A stretch of 64,000 nt of DNA from Burkholderia sp. BCC1644 (GCF_902833225.1 NZ_CADFEI010000002.1:496001-560000); one strand, 5' to 3'. Positions 27,735-37,221 are shown, counted from the stretch's first letter. Made by a program: numbers and translations. The notes: a model not told the origin generated them from the sequence alone.

Positions 27735-29318
27735 ATGACCTCGACGACGACCGACCGGCGCGATGCGCCGCCCGCCCCCGGCACCCGCCGCGACAGTGGC
27801 GACAACCGCGACCTCGACGTGCTGATCGTCGGCGCCGGCCTGTCCGGCATCGGCGCCGCGTACCACCTGAAGCAGCGCTGCCCGTATGCGAGCGTGGCCA
27901 TCGTCGAAGCGCGCGACGCGATCGGCGGTACCTGGGACCTGTTCCGCTATCCGGGCGTCCGTTCGGATTCCGACATGTTCACGCTCGGCTACAGCTTCCG
28001 CCCGTGGCACAGCGACAAGGCGATCTCGGACGGCCAGACGATCCTCGACTACATCCGCGACACCGCGCGCACGTACGGCATCGACAAGACGATCCGCTAC
28101 GGCCAGAAGGTCGTCGCGGCCGACTGGGATTCGAACCGCGCGCGCTGGACGGTACGCATCGAGCGCACACAGGGCGGCTCGACCGACACGCTCGTGTATA
28201 CGTGCCGCTTCCTGTTCATGTGCAGCGGCTACTACGACTACGACGCCGGCTACCGGCCCGACTGGCCCGGCATGGACACGTTCGGGGGCAAGCTCGTGCA
28301 TCCGCAGCACTGGCCGAAGGACCTGTCGTACGCGAACCGGCGCGTCGTCGTGATCGGCAGCGGCGCGACGGCCGTCACGCTCGTGCCGTCGATGGCGGCC
28401 GACGCGCAGCACGTGACGATGCTGCAGCGCTCGCCGACCTACATCGTGTCGCTGCCCGCACGCGACAAGATCGCGAACGCATTGCGGCGCGTGCTGCCGT
28501 CGCGGCTCGCACACCGGCTCGTGCGCGTGAAGAACGTGCTGCTGACGATCTACCTGTACAACGTGTCGCGCCGCAAGCCCGACCAGACGAAGAAGTTCAT
28601 CATCCGCGCGGCCAGCAAGCAGCTCGGCCCCGACTTCGACGTCGCGAAGCACCTGACGCCGCGCTACATGCCGTGGGACCAGCGCGTGTGCCTCGTGCCG
28701 AACGGCGACCTGTTCAAGTCGATCCGCGCGGGCCGCGCGTCGATCGTCACCGACGAGATCGAGCGCTTCACGCCGACCGGCCTCAAGCTGAAGAGCGGCC
28801 AGCAACTCGACGCGGACGTGATCGTCACCGCGACCGGGCTGAAGGTGAAGATGCTCGGCGGCGCGCGCGTCACGGTCGACGGCCGCGCGGTCGACCTGCC
28901 GGAGACCGTGTCGTACAAGGGCATGATGTACAGCGACGTGCCGAACCTCGCGTCGTCGTTCGGCTACACGAATGCGTCGTGGACGCTGAAGGCCGAGCTG
29001 ATCGCGCGCTACGTGTGCCGGCTGCTCAACCACATGCGCGCGAACGACTACGACACGTGCGTGCCGCGGCTCGGCGCCGGCGAACTCGGCGACGTGCCGG
29101 CCGTCAACCTGAGCTCGGGCTACATCCAGCGCGCGGCCGGCATCCTGCCGAAGCAGGGCCATCACAAGCCGTGGAAATTCCACCAGAACTACGTGCGCGA
29201 TCTCGCGTCGCTGAAGTTCAGCGCGCTCGCCGATTCGGCGATGCATTTCGAACGCCGCGCGAAAGCCGGCACGGCCGCCGCGGCGCCGGTTGCCGAACCC
29301 GCACTCGAAACCCGTTGA
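27735..29318 (+). CDS. Flavin-containing Baeyer-Villiger-type monooxygenase
   Basis: A 527-residue class B flavoprotein monooxygenase. GAGLSG (33-38) binds FAD, the second GSGATA (208-213) binds NADPH, and the Baeyer-Villiger fingerprint FxGxxxHxxxWP is present exactly as FGGKLVHPQHWP (183-194). I used ATG 27735 (MTSTTTDRRD); the frame extends upstream only into IS sequence. It should insert oxygen next to a ketone to form an ester. The upstream SDR could supply the ketone and the downstream hydrolase, whose start lies 7 nt after this stop, could cleave the ester. The IS insertion may have displaced its translation signals. Confidence 0.92.
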   Translation: MTSTTTDRRDAPPAPGTRRDSGDNRDLDVLIVGAGLSGIGAAYHLKQRCPYASVAIVEARDAIGGTWDLFRYPGVRSDSDMFTLGYSFRPWHSDKAISDGQTILDYIRDTARTYGIDKTIRYGQKVVAADWDSNRARWTVRIERTQGGSTDTLVYTCRFLFMCSGYYDYDAGYRPDWPGMDTFGGKLVHPQHWPKDLSYANRRVVVIGSGATAVTLVPSMAADAQHVTMLQRSPTYIVSLPARDKIANALRRVLPSRLAHRLVRVKNVLLTIYLYNVSRRKPDQTKKFIIRAASKQLGPDFDVAKHLTPRYMPWDQRVCLVPNGDLFKSIRAGRASIVTDEIERFTPTGLKLKSGQQLDADVIVTATGLKVKMLGGARVTVDGRAVDLPETVSYKGMMYSDVPNLASSFGYTNASWTLKAELIARYVCRLLNHMRANDYDTCVPRLGAGELGDVPAVNLSSGYIQRAAGILPKQGHHKPWKFHQNYVRDLASLKFSALADSAMHFERRAKAGTAAAAPVAEPALETR

Positions 29319-29325
29319 GGTCCAC

Positions 29326-30309
29326 ATGACTGCTACGCTCCATCTGATCCAGAACGTGCTGCTCGGCGTCGTCGCGGTGCTCGCCGCGCTCGCGCTGTTC
29401 ACCGGTTACGTGGCCCGGCGCGTGACGCGCGCGTTTCCGCCCGAAGGCCGCTTCGTCGACATCGGCGGCGACCGCATCCATTACGTCGAATACGGCAACG
29501 GCCCGCCGATCGTGTTCGTCCACGGGCTCGCGGGGCAGTTGCGCAACTTCGCGTACCTGCCGCTTGCGCGGCTCGCGCAGCAGCATCGCGTGATCCTCAT
29601 CGACCGGCCGGGCGCCGGCCGCTCGCTGCGCGGTGCGGGTTCGCAGGCGAACGTGTACGCGCAGGCCCGCACGGTCGCCGCGTTCATCGACGCGCTGCGG
29701 CTCGACAAACCGGTGCTGGTCGGCCATTCGCTCGGCGGCGCGATCGCGCTGGCGGTCGGCCTCAACCATGCGGACCGCGTGAGCCGGCTCGCGCTGATCG
29801 CGCCGCTGTCGCACGAGCAGACCGAGCCGCCGGCGCCGTTCAAGCCGCTGATGCTGCCGTCGCCGCTCGTGCGCCGCTTCGTGTCGTGGACCTTCGCGAT
29901 CCCGCTGACGATCCTGACCGGCCGCAAGGCCGTGCGTCAGGTGTTCGCGCCGGAAGACGTGCCGCGCGACTTCCCGGTCAAGGGCGGCGGCCTGCTCGGG
30001 ATGCGCCCGCACGTGTTCTACGCGACGGCGACGGACCTGCTGTCGGCGCCCACCGACCTGCCCGCGATGGAGCGCCGCTACGCGGACCTCGCGCTGCCGG
30101 TCGACGTGCTGTACGGCCGCGCCGATCCGATCCTGAACTGGCGCGAGCACGGCGACGCGCTCGCGAAGAAGTCGGCGCGCGTGCGGCTGAAGGTCGTCGA
30201 CGGCGGGCACATGCTGCCGGTCACGATTCCGGATGCGACGGCCGACTGGCTGCTCGAAGTCGCCGCCGCGCCGGCCGAGGTGGCCGCGCCGACGGCACGC
30301 ATCGCGTAA
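29326..30309 (+). CDS. Alpha/beta-hydrolase, probable esterase
   Basis: A 327-residue alpha/beta-hydrolase with an N-terminal membrane anchor (about 5-28). The oxyanion strand is FVHGLAG (64-70), the nucleophile elbow GHSLGG has Ser135, the acid is probably the Asp in YGRADPI, and the His is in DGGHMLP. The start MTATLHLIQN follows the monooxygenase stop by 7 nt behind GAGG, so the genes are coupled. It likely hydrolyses the ester or lactone made by that enzyme. Confidence 0.88.
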   Translation: MTATLHLIQNVLLGVVAVLAALALFTGYVARRVTRAFPPEGRFVDIGGDRIHYVEYGNGPPIVFVHGLAGQLRNFAYLPLARLAQQHRVILIDRPGAGRSLRGAGSQANVYAQARTVAAFIDALRLDKPVLVGHSLGGAIALAVGLNHADRVSRLALIAPLSHEQTEPPAPFKPLMLPSPLVRRFVSWTFAIPLTILTGRKAVRQVFAPEDVPRDFPVKGGGLLGMRPHVFYATATDLLSAPTDLPAMERRYADLALPVDVLYGRADPILNWREHGDALAKKSARVRLKVVDGGHMLPVTIPDATADWLLEVAAAPAEVAAPTARIA

Positions 30310-30366
30310 GCCGCGGCCGCTTGGCCGCGCCTGATTCCGCGCCCCGCAGCCGGCGCGGCGGCGAAA

Positions 30367-30765
30367 TCAGGCTTCTTCGTCGGGCACCGACAGCCCGAGA
30401 TCCGATATCACCTCGCGCGCGCTGCGGAACGCCTCGACCGCGGCCGGCGCGCCCGCATACAGCGCGCTGTGCAGCAACACCTCGCGGATCTCGACGAGGC
30501 TCGCGCCGTTGTTGAGCGCGCCGCGAATGTGCCCCTTCAGTTCCGTGCCGCGGCCGAGCGCCGCCAGCATCGCGCACGTACACAGGCTGCGCGTCTTCAG
30601 GTCGATCCCGCCCCGCTGCCACGTGCTGCCCCACGCGTGTTCGTTCAGCCAGTCCTGCAACGGACGCGAAAATCCGTCGAGGTCGCGCATCGCGCGCTCG
30701 ACGAACGCCTCGCCCATCACCTCGATCCGCCGCGCCTTGCCGTATTCCCTGTCCTGTTCGCTCAT
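30367..30765 (-). CDS. Carboxymuconolactone decarboxylase / AhpD-like protein
   Basis: A 132-residue CMD-family protein: DLKTRSLCTCAMLAALGRGTELKGHIRGALNNG followed by EIREVLLHSALYAG, the usual core helices. A CxC-type pair (C62, C64) takes the place of the AhpD CxxC. Close to 4-carboxymuconolactone decarboxylase in length, but no other protocatechuate-pathway genes are nearby, so a peroxidase-like or other role is possible. It converges on the hydrolase gene. Confidence 0.85.
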   Translation of the reverse strand: MSEQDREYGKARRIEVMGEAFVERAMRDLDGFSRPLQDWLNEHAWGSTWQRGGIDLKTRSLCTCAMLAALGRGTELKGHIRGALNNGASLVEIREVLLHSALYAGAPAAVEAFRSAREVISDLGLSVPDEEA

Positions 30766-31125
30766 GTCCGTGTCCTGGTTGAAGTCGTGGCCGCTTCGGC
30801 ATCGCCGGCAGCCGGGCGTTTTCGGGCCATGTTCCCGGGGCCCGGACGTTTCGTCAAAGACGCGGCCCTCGGTTCGCGGCCGCCCGTGTCGCGCGATGTC
30901 GAACGCTACGTAACATCGTGCCGCGCGTTACGTCGGCTTACGGGAACATCGCAACGAACCCGTCCGCGCACCGTACGTGCCCGTCGCGCGAAACCGCCAT
31001 TACTCCGTTTAAATCGCGTCGATATTCCCGATTCCTGCAACAAAGCGCCACACCGTTTCGGGAAACCGGTCGTGGCGCGGAATTTGCAGAGGAGGCTTGG
31101 ACACACTTCCAATGTCGAGGCCAAC
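30766..31125. other. Intergenic region between divergent genes
   Basis: These 360 bases separate the CMD gene from the collagen-like gene and should hold both promoters. I see no clear -35/-10 pair. The ribosome site GAGG for the collagen-like gene lies 7 nt before its ATG. No gene or repeat recognised. Confidence 0.35.
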
Positions 31126-33288
31126 ATGCACAAATTCTTCAAGAAGACGACGGTAACGATGGCCGTCTCGTCACTGCTCGCGCTGTACGGCTGCGGCTCG
31201 GTCGATGGACCGACGACCCCGCCGACGATCAAGCCGAGCACGTCCGGGACGGGTGGCAGTTCGGGGACTTCGGGTACGTCAGGCGGTGGGACGTCGGGGG
31301 GCGGGACGTCGGGTAGTTCCGGTACTTCCGGTACGTCGGGTACTTCCGGCACGTCGGGTACTTCCGGCACGTCGGGCACTTCCGGCACGTCGGGCACCTC
31401 CGGTACGTCGGGCACTTCCGGCACTTCCGGCACGTCAGGCACTTCCGGCACGTCGGGCACCTCCGGTACGTCGGGTACTTCCGGCACCTCGGGCACGTCG
31501 GGTACTTCCGGCACCTCGGGCACGTCGGGCACGTCGGGTACTTCCGGCACTTCGGGCACCTCCGGTACGTCAGGCACTTCCGGCACGTCGGGTACTTCCG
31601 GCACCTCGGGCACCTCCGGTACGTCAGGCACTTCCGGCACTTCGGGTACTTCCGGCACTTCGGGTACTTCCGGCACCTCGGGTACTTCCGGCACCTCGGG
31701 CACCTCGGGCACTTCCGGTACGTCGGGCACTTCCGGTACGTCGGGCACTTCCGGTACGTCAGGCACTTCGGGCACTTCGGGTACTTCCGGTACCTCGGGC
31801 ACTTCCGGTACCTCGGGCACCTCGGGCACTTCCGGCACCTCGGGCACTTCCGGCACGTCGGGCACGTCGGGCACTTCGGGCACCTCCGGCACGTCGGGCA
31901 CCTCCGGCACTTCCGGCACGTCGGGCACCTCCGGCTCCGGCGTCACCCCCCTCGGCAATGTCCTCCAGAAATCCGGCAACCTCGTCACGGCGCTCGGCAC
32001 GACGGTCGCGAACGGCGGCGGCCAGATCGGCGGCGTGCAGATCCCCGGCACGAACCCGACGACGGCCACCAGCGTCGGCAACGCGGTCACGAGCCTCGGC
32101 AACGGCGTGCAGGCGCTCGGCAACGGTGTCGCGGCGGGCCTCGGCTCGATCGGCGTGTCGGCGAACCCGCTCGGACCGACGCTCACGTCGACCACCGGCC
32201 TGCTGACCGGCGCCGGCGGCGCGGTCAACAACCTCGGCAACGCGGTGAAGAGCCTCGGCTCGGGCCCGCTGTCGCCGCTGTCGCCGGTCACGACGCTCGT
32301 CGGCGATCTCGTCAACACCGTCGGCGGCGCCGTCAACTCGACCGCGTCGGGCCTGAACACGGCGCTGAACAGTTCGCCGGTCCAGCAGCTCGAAACGCAG
32401 ATCGGCAAGGTGATCAACCCGATCACGAACACGCTGACCGGCGGCGTCACGACGCCGGGTGCGACGCAGACGCTCGGCGGCGTCACGCTGCTCGGCACGC
32501 CGCTCAACGGCCTGCTGAGCACGCTCGGCAACGGCCTCGCGCTCGCGGGCACGAAGGTCGGCGGCGCCACCGACAACCCGGTCGGCACGGGCCTCGGCGG
32601 CGTCGTGGCCCAGCTCGGCAACACGGTGACGTCCGCCGGCGGCCTCGTCCACGACACCAACGCGGGCAGCTCCAGCAGCGGCTCGGGCGGCAGCAACCCG
32701 CTCGCCCCGATCACCGGCCTGCTCGGCACGCTGACGGGCGGGCTCGGCGGCGGCAGCTCGAGCGGTTCGGGCGGCACCAGCGGCACGAGCAGCGGTGGCC
32801 CGCTCGGGCCGGTCACGGGCCTGCTCGGCTCGCTGACGGGCGCGCTCGGCGGCCTCGGTGGCACCAGCGGCACCGGCGGGACGAGTGGCACCGGCGGCAC
32901 CAGCGGTACCGGTGGCGCGGGCCTCGGCAGCCTGCTGGCGCCGGTCACGAACCTCGTCAACTCGCTGACACCGCTCGGCGCGAGCCTCACGGGCACGGTC
33001 ACGACGCCGGGCGGCAACGTGACGGGCACCCTCGGCGGCCTGCTGTCGAGCGGCCCGGTCGGCACGCTGACGGGTGCGTTGACGACGCCGGCCGGCGCGG
33101 CCGGCGCCACCGGCACGGTCAGCCCCGGCGGCGCAGCCGGCACGGTGACGACGCCGGCCGGCAGCGGCTCCGTGGTTGGCGGCCTGACCGGCGGCTCGAA
33201 CGGTGGCGCCGCGGGCGGTGCCGGCAACCTGCTGTCGCCGGTGACCAACCTGCTCGGCGGTCTGCTGGGCGGCGGCACCAAGAAGTAA
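31126..33288 (+). CDS. Collagen-like repeat lipoprotein (Bucl-type)
   Basis: A 720-residue surface protein starting [16 protein letters not shown]. The lipobox LYGC puts Cys24 as the lipidated residue. After a short Gly/Ser/Thr lead-in, residues 66-269 are 68 uninterrupted Gly-Thr-Ser triplets, a Gly-X-Y collagen-like region with no proline. The rest is a Gly/Leu/Thr/Val-rich domain with repeated SLGNG, LLGTL and PVTNLL motifs and further GTSG patches, ending LLGGGTKK. Collagen-like proteins of this kind (Bucl) are known in Burkholderia. A role in adhesion or surface structure is likely but not shown here. Unusually long frames on the opposite strand are by-products of the repeat. Confidence 0.85.
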   Translation: MHKFFKKTTVTMAVSSLLALYGCGSVDGPTTPPTIKPSTSGTGGSSGTSGTSGGGTSGGGTSGSSGTSGTSGTSGTSGTSGTSGTSGTSGTSGTSGTSGTSGTSGTSGTSGTSGTSGTSGTSGTSGTSGTSGTSGTSGTSGTSGTSGTSGTSGTSGTSGTSGTSGTSGTSGTSGTSGTSGTSGTSGTSGTSGTSGTSGTSGTSGTSGTSGTSGTSGTSGTSGTSGTSGTSGTSGTSGTSGTSGTSGTSGTSGTSGTSGTSGTSGTSGTSGSGVTPLGNVLQKSGNLVTALGTTVANGGGQIGGVQIPGTNPTTATSVGNAVTSLGNGVQALGNGVAAGLGSIGVSANPLGPTLTSTTGLLTGAGGAVNNLGNAVKSLGSGPLSPLSPVTTLVGDLVNTVGGAVNSTASGLNTALNSSPVQQLETQIGKVINPITNTLTGGVTTPGATQTLGGVTLLGTPLNGLLSTLGNGLALAGTKVGGATDNPVGTGLGGVVAQLGNTVTSAGGLVHDTNAGSSSSGSGGSNPLAPITGLLGTLTGGLGGGSSSGSGGTSGTSSGGPLGPVTGLLGSLTGALGGLGGTSGTGGTSGTGGTSGTGGAGLGSLLAPVTNLVNSLTPLGASLTGTVTTPGGNVTGTLGGLLSSGPVGTLTGALTTPAGAAGATGTVSPGGAAGTVTTPAGSGSVVGGLTGGSNGGAAGGAGNLLSPVTNLLGGLLGGGTKK
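31321..31932 (+). repeat. Tandem 9-bp repeat coding (Gly-Thr-Ser)68
   Basis: 612 bp of consecutive 9-bp units, GG(C/T)AC(T/C/G)TC(C/G/A), all encoding Gly-Thr-Ser. Third positions vary in a patchwork with higher-order blocks of 18 and more bases, a sign of repeated slippage or unequal exchange. Gains and losses keep the reading frame, so length rather than on/off state should vary between strains. Confidence 0.95.
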
Positions 33289-33352
33289 CGCTTCACCTAT
33301 CAGAACGACAGGCCAATGGCCGGGCGCGCATCCATACAAAGCCCGGCCGACG

Positions 33353-33384
33353 GCCGGCGTCACCCGCCAAGCGGGGGCGCCGGC
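33353..33384. terminator. Possible terminator hairpin after the collagen-like gene
   Basis: GCCGGCG (33353-33359) pairs with CGCCGGC (33378-33384), with an inner CCGC/GCGG stem. No T-run follows, so termination or only partial attenuation before the next gene (ATG 33409) is uncertain. Confidence 0.4.
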
Positions 33385-33408
33385 CCTCATCCGTACGAGG
33401 ATCCGATC

Positions 33409-34692
33409 ATGAACTCCACGCTCGACGGCATCGTCGCTGCCCAGGACCGCCCGCCGCGTTCCGCCACGCCCTTCCGTGCCGGCCTGCTCGGCATCACGGC
33501 AGGCCTCCTCGCGCTGTGGATCACGCGCGACCATCCGACGCTCGACGCGGCCACGCGCGCGGTCATCGCCAGCCTCGCGATCATCGGCACGATCGCGCTG
33601 CACGAACTCTTCATCTCGCGCGTCTACCTGCGCCCGAGCGCGGGGCTGTCGCGCCAAGCCGTCCGGCCGCTCGGCATCGCGCGCGTCGCGACGCGGCTCG
33701 GCGCGCTGACGTCGATCTACGCGGGCATCGGCACCCTCTACTGGCTGCTGCCCGAATACCATGGCGCGTTCTACCTGCCGTTCTGGTCGCTGCTGCGCTC
33801 GCTCTCGCCATACGTGATCGTCGCCGCGCCGTTCTACTTCGCGTGGATGGACCGTCACCAGCGCGAAACCGACGACGCGTACCTGCTGTGGGGCCGCTTC
33901 CTGTTCCGCCGCGAGCAGCCCGCGAGCTGGAAGCCGGTGCGCGAGATGCTCGCCGGCTGGGGCGTGAAGGCGTTCTTCCTGCCGCTGATGACCGTCTACC
34001 TGTCGAAGGACGCCGATCACCTGAGCGCGTCGCTCGCGAACGCGATGCACGCGCCGATGTCGATCGCGGCCTTCGTGTTCATGTACGACCTATCGTTCAC
34101 GATGGACCTGATGTTCGGCACGGTCGGCTATCTGTGCACGTTCCGCATCCTCGACAGCCACGTGCGCACCGTCGAGCCGACGACGCTCGGCTGGGTGGCC
34201 GCACTGATCTGCTACCAGCCGTTCTGGTCACTGATCTCGAACAACTACATCCGCTACGAAGGCTCGGTGTTCTGGGACAACTGGCTGCTGTCGGCGCCGA
34301 CGCTGCGCGTGATCTGGGGCGCGGTGATCATCCTGCTGCTGCTGACCTACGCGCTGTGCACGATCTCGTTCGGGCTGCGGTTCTCGAACCTCACCAACCG
34401 CGGGATCATCACGTCGGGCCCGTACCGCTTCACGAAGCATCCGGCGTACATCACGAAGAACCTGTCGTACTGGATGGTGTCGGTGCCGTTCGTCGAGCCG
34501 CTCGGCTGGCAGATCGGGCTCATGCACTGCGCCGGGCTCGTTGCAGTCAACCTCATCTACTACACGCGCGCGAAGACGGAAGAGCGTCACCTGATGCGCG
34601 ATCCCGACTATCGCGCGTATGCCGAATGGATCGCGCAGCACGGGCTGTTCGCGCGGGTCCGGCAGGCGTTCGGGGGGCGGCAGCCGGCGTGA
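33409..34692 (+). CDS. Integral membrane methyltransferase-like protein (ICMT/phospholipid methyltransferase fold)
   Basis: A 427-residue protein with about ten membrane helices. The C-terminal part has the motif RGIITSGPYRFTKHPAYITKNLSYW, then a last helix and TRAKTEERHLMRDPDYRAY, the SAM-binding and catalytic region shared by isoprenylcysteine carboxyl methyltransferases and PEMT-like enzymes. The N-terminal 250 residues are an extra multi-helix domain I cannot name. Start MNSTLD (33409) has GAGGA upstream. The substrate is unknown, perhaps a lipid. Confidence 0.8.
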   Translation: MNSTLDGIVAAQDRPPRSATPFRAGLLGITAGLLALWITRDHPTLDAATRAVIASLAIIGTIALHELFISRVYLRPSAGLSRQAVRPLGIARVATRLGALTSIYAGIGTLYWLLPEYHGAFYLPFWSLLRSLSPYVIVAAPFYFAWMDRHQRETDDAYLLWGRFLFRREQPASWKPVREMLAGWGVKAFFLPLMTVYLSKDADHLSASLANAMHAPMSIAAFVFMYDLSFTMDLMFGTVGYLCTFRILDSHVRTVEPTTLGWVAALICYQPFWSLISNNYIRYEGSVFWDNWLLSAPTLRVIWGAVIILLLLTYALCTISFGLRFSNLTNRGIITSGPYRFTKHPAYITKNLSYWMVSVPFVEPLGWQIGLMHCAGLVAVNLIYYTRAKTEERHLMRDPDYRAYAEWIAQHGLFARVRQAFGGRQPA

Positions 34693-35100
34693 CGTCTCCG
34701 GTTGCGGCCGGTGCCGGGGCGGCGGTGCACGCCGTTCCGGACGTCGCACGGGTGGCAGCAGCCTCGCACTGACACCGGGTTCGCCACGCACGCCTTCCGC
34801 CACCTGACGGGCGCATGCCCGCCCGCATCGCCGAACGCATCGATGCACGGCCCCTTGCGGCCAATTGTCGCGAAACGACGCGATTCTCCGCTTTTCGTCG
34901 CTTTTCTCCGCCGGCCCGATTGCCCGCCCCTGGCACCTCGCGTATGGTGCTGGCCGTCCGCGTGCAATACGACGCCCGACTGGTGCGCCGTCGCCCGGAC
35001 TCCGACCGTCGTCCCGCACGACGGCCGTGCGGGCCGTGCCCGCCGCTCACCGTCTCCGCGATGCCGCCCGCCGGCGCCGCGCATTCATGAGGAAAGAGGC
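34693..35100. other. Intergenic region with no recognised gene
   Basis: 408 bases without a supported coding region. Frames across it are short and arginine- or proline-rich. The last 20 bases carry a strong ribosome site (AGGAAAGAGG) for the mini-gene at 35101. Confidence 0.35.
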
Positions 35101-35187
35101 GTGATCCACAAAGTCCTGATCCTGTTCGCACTCTGCATCGCGGGCCTCGCCGCGATCGCCGCCGGTTTCCAGCATATCCCCAGCTGA
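35101..35187 (+). CDS. Possible 28-residue membrane peptide
   Basis: GTG at 35101 follows GAGGAAAGAGGC. The frame encodes VIHKVLILFALCIAGLAAIA and ends AGFQHIPS, a single hydrophobic helix with a short polar tail. This is the size and make-up of known bacterial small membrane proteins. No family recognised; support is only the ribosome site and composition. Confidence 0.45.
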   Translation: MIHKVLILFALCIAGLAAIAAGFQHIPS

Positions 35188-35292
35188 TTCGCGGCCCCGG
35201 CTCGCCTCGCCGAGCCCGGGGGCCGCACCCATTCCTGTTCCCTTTTGCGATGAACCACTTTCTCGAACCGCCCGGGACGGGCGACCTTTGCC

Positions 35293-35961
35293 ATGCGTAT
35301 CGACGTACAGCATTCCCAGCACGACATCGACGACGAACTCGACACACTTCATGAGCGCCTCCACCAGCCGGGCCACCGCCTGCACGGCCTGCCGGCCGTC
35401 GCGCTCGGCCGCTCCGGCCTGGTCGTCCGCCACCGCGAAGCGGACGGTGAATACTTCCTGTACGTCGAGGATCCGGCCGCGCGCCAGCTCGCCGGCTACA
35501 CGGTATTCAACCGCCTGCCCGAAATCCCCCGCCGCGCCGATCGCTACCTGCGCGCGCCGCATACGCGGCTGCGCGGTTCGGCGCAACGCAAGGGGCTCGC
35601 GACGACGCTGTACCGCTGGGGGCTCGACGCGGGCCTGTGCCTGATCAGCGGTGCGCGCCAGTCGGTCGGCGCCGCGCAGCTGTGGACGGCGCTCGCGCAC
35701 GATTACCGGCACGGCTTCGTCGATGTCGAGGGCCGCGCGCTGCGCTATCTCGGCGATACCGTTGCCGACGACGTGCATGGCGCACTGCATACACGGCGGC
35801 TGTTGCTCGGCCATGGATGGACGATGAAGGAATTCGCGCGGGCGGCCGGGATGAGCGACGCAGACCCGGCCCGATGCGATCCCGCGACGATTTTCAACGC
35901 GGCACCGCGCGGTGCAAGCGTCGGCAGCGCCCGCCACGCCACGCGAACGCCGATGCGATAA
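35293..35961 (+). CDS. Hypothetical protein, possibly GNAT-like acyltransferase
   Basis: A 222-residue protein. The middle (RLRGSAQRKGLATTLYRWGLDAGLCLISGARQSVGAAQLWTAL) resembles the acetyl-CoA-binding R/QxxGxG/A loop and following helix of GNAT proteins, with a strand before it (EYFLYVEDP). The assignment is weak. The ribosome site is poor, so an upstream or downstream start is possible. It runs toward the flavin reductase gene, whose start is 57 nt after its stop. Confidence 0.6.
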   Translation: MRIDVQHSQHDIDDELDTLHERLHQPGHRLHGLPAVALGRSGLVVRHREADGEYFLYVEDPAARQLAGYTVFNRLPEIPRRADRYLRAPHTRLRGSAQRKGLATTLYRWGLDAGLCLISGARQSVGAAQLWTALAHDYRHGFVDVEGRALRYLGDTVADDVHGALHTRRLLLGHGWTMKEFARAAGMSDADPARCDPATIFNAAPRGASVGSARHATRTPMR

Positions 35962-36017
35962 TCCGTCCGGACCGCGCGATGCGGCTACGCACTGCGCGCC
36001 AACCGACACACCCATCG

Positions 36018-36590
36018 ATGACCACCGATCCCCGAACCGACGCCGAGCGCCGCATCGACATCGTCGCGCTGTGCGGCAGCCTCCGCGCGCAGTCGTACAA
36101 CGCCGCGCTGCTCGACGCGGCCGCGCTTGTCGCGCCGCGCGGCATGCATGTCACGCGCTTCGATCGCCTCGGCGAATTCCCGTTGTTCAATCCCGATGCC
36201 GAATATCCGTCGCCCGCCGCCGTGCGCGACCTGATCGATCGCCTGAACGCAGCCGACGGCGTGCTGATCGCAAGCCCGGAATACGCGCACGGCGTGACGG
36301 GCGTGATGAAGAATGCGCTGGACTGGGTCGTGGGATGCGAGGCCGTCGTATACAAACCGGTCGCGGTGCTGAACGCGTCGCCGCGCGCGACGCATGCGGA
36401 CGCGGCACTGCGCGAAACGCTGTCGGTGATGTCGGCGCGCATCGTCGAACCTGCATCGATCACGCTGCCGGTTCTCGGCAGCCAGCTCGACGCGGCGGGC
36501 ATCGCCGCGCATCCGCCGTTCGCGGCGGCGCTGGCCGACGCGTTGCACGCACTCGGCGCCGTGATTGCCGAAAGCAGGTCAACGCGCTGA
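36018..36590 (+). CDS. NADPH-dependent FMN reductase (flavodoxin-like fold)
   Basis: A 190-residue protein. IVALCGSLRAQSYNAALLDAA (about 14-34) is the phosphate-binding loop of the NADPH-dependent FMN reductase family, and ASPEYAHGVTGVMKNALDW (about 85-103) is the second flavin-contact signature. It probably reduces FMN or quinones with NADPH in the cytoplasm. I used ATG 36018; ATG 35979 in the same frame is an alternative. Confidence 0.9.
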   Translation: MTTDPRTDAERRIDIVALCGSLRAQSYNAALLDAAALVAPRGMHVTRFDRLGEFPLFNPDAEYPSPAAVRDLIDRLNAADGVLIASPEYAHGVTGVMKNALDWVVGCEAVVYKPVAVLNASPRATHADAALRETLSVMSARIVEPASITLPVLGSQLDAAGIAAHPPFAAALADALHALGAVIAESRSTR

Positions 36591-36669
36591 CGTTGGGTAT
36601 CCGGAAATCCATCGCAGTCCGGATTGATTGGACGCTGCGCCCGCCAACAGGCGCAACGTCCGGCCCGGA

Positions 36670-36975
36670 TCATCGTCCGCGATAGATCGGCCGGTCGGCT
36701 GCGATCGGACCCGATTCGCTCGCGGCCGGTGCTGCCGTTCCGTATCCGCTGGTATCGGCCGTCGACGTGCCGGTCGAGCCGATCTTCTTCAGCGCTTCCG
36801 ACAGCCGCGCCGGATAGTACGGGTCTTCGCCGGACTGGCGGTAGCCGGCCGCGCGCAGTGCGGCCAGTTCGGCCTTCACCTCCGCGCGCGTCACGGTGGA
36901 CTGCGGCGCGGCCCATGCGGAAACGGAAGCGGTCGCGGCAACCGTTGCAAGAACATACAGAGCAAGCTTGTTCAT
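36670..36975 (-). CDS. DUF4148 family small periplasmic protein
   Basis: A 101-residue protein starting MNKLALYVLA behind AGGAGAG. The signal peptide ends AWA-A. VTRAEVKAELAALRAAGYRQSGEDPYYPARL is the DUF4148 pattern, a third copy in the window but more distant. The tail is Gly/Thr/Ser/Ala-rich. No copy of the metal-regulon box is visible upstream, so it is not part of that group. Confidence 0.87.
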   Translation of the reverse strand: MNKLALYVLATVAATASVSAWAAPQSTVTRAEVKAELAALRAAGYRQSGEDPYYPARLSEALKKIGSTGTSTADTSGYGTAAPAASESGPIAADRPIYRGR

Positions 36976-37221
36976 TTGATCTCTCCTGAGCATCGACGAC
37001 GTTGTCGATGGAGAGTGAGTCGATCCGTGTGCGCAAAGATGACACGCGCCGACGAAAAAAATCCGGCGCCGCACTGCGATGCAGCAGTCGCGCCGCGTGC
37101 CCGGCAGAAACGGCGAATCCAGCGGAAAGGGAAAGCCGATCGGCTGTCAGATTCCGCCGGCCCGCGCGACTACAGGCATGTGGCGCTGCGCCACCCTCTG
37201 TTCTCGTTCAAAGGGTCCGAC

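Noticed and set aside
31321..31932. A CRISPR-like array
   Set aside because: The repeat is a 9-bp coding unit without spacers.
30906..33296. A 796-codon frame on the minus strand opposite the collagen-like gene, rich in Val-Pro-Glu repeats
   Set aside because: It mirrors the 9-bp repeat of the real gene. The plus-strand frame has a ribosome site, a lipoprotein signal and sensible domain order; the minus-strand frame has none of these.
31759..34050. A 763-codon Arg/Ala-rich frame on the minus strand
   Set aside because: Composition is that of a shadow frame in high-GC DNA, and it crosses two well-supported plus-strand genes.
36976..37060. A seventh copy of the metal-regulon box upstream of the third DUF4148 gene
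   Set aside because: GATGACACGCGCC is present, but the second half-site TCAT and a -10 at 48 nt are missing.
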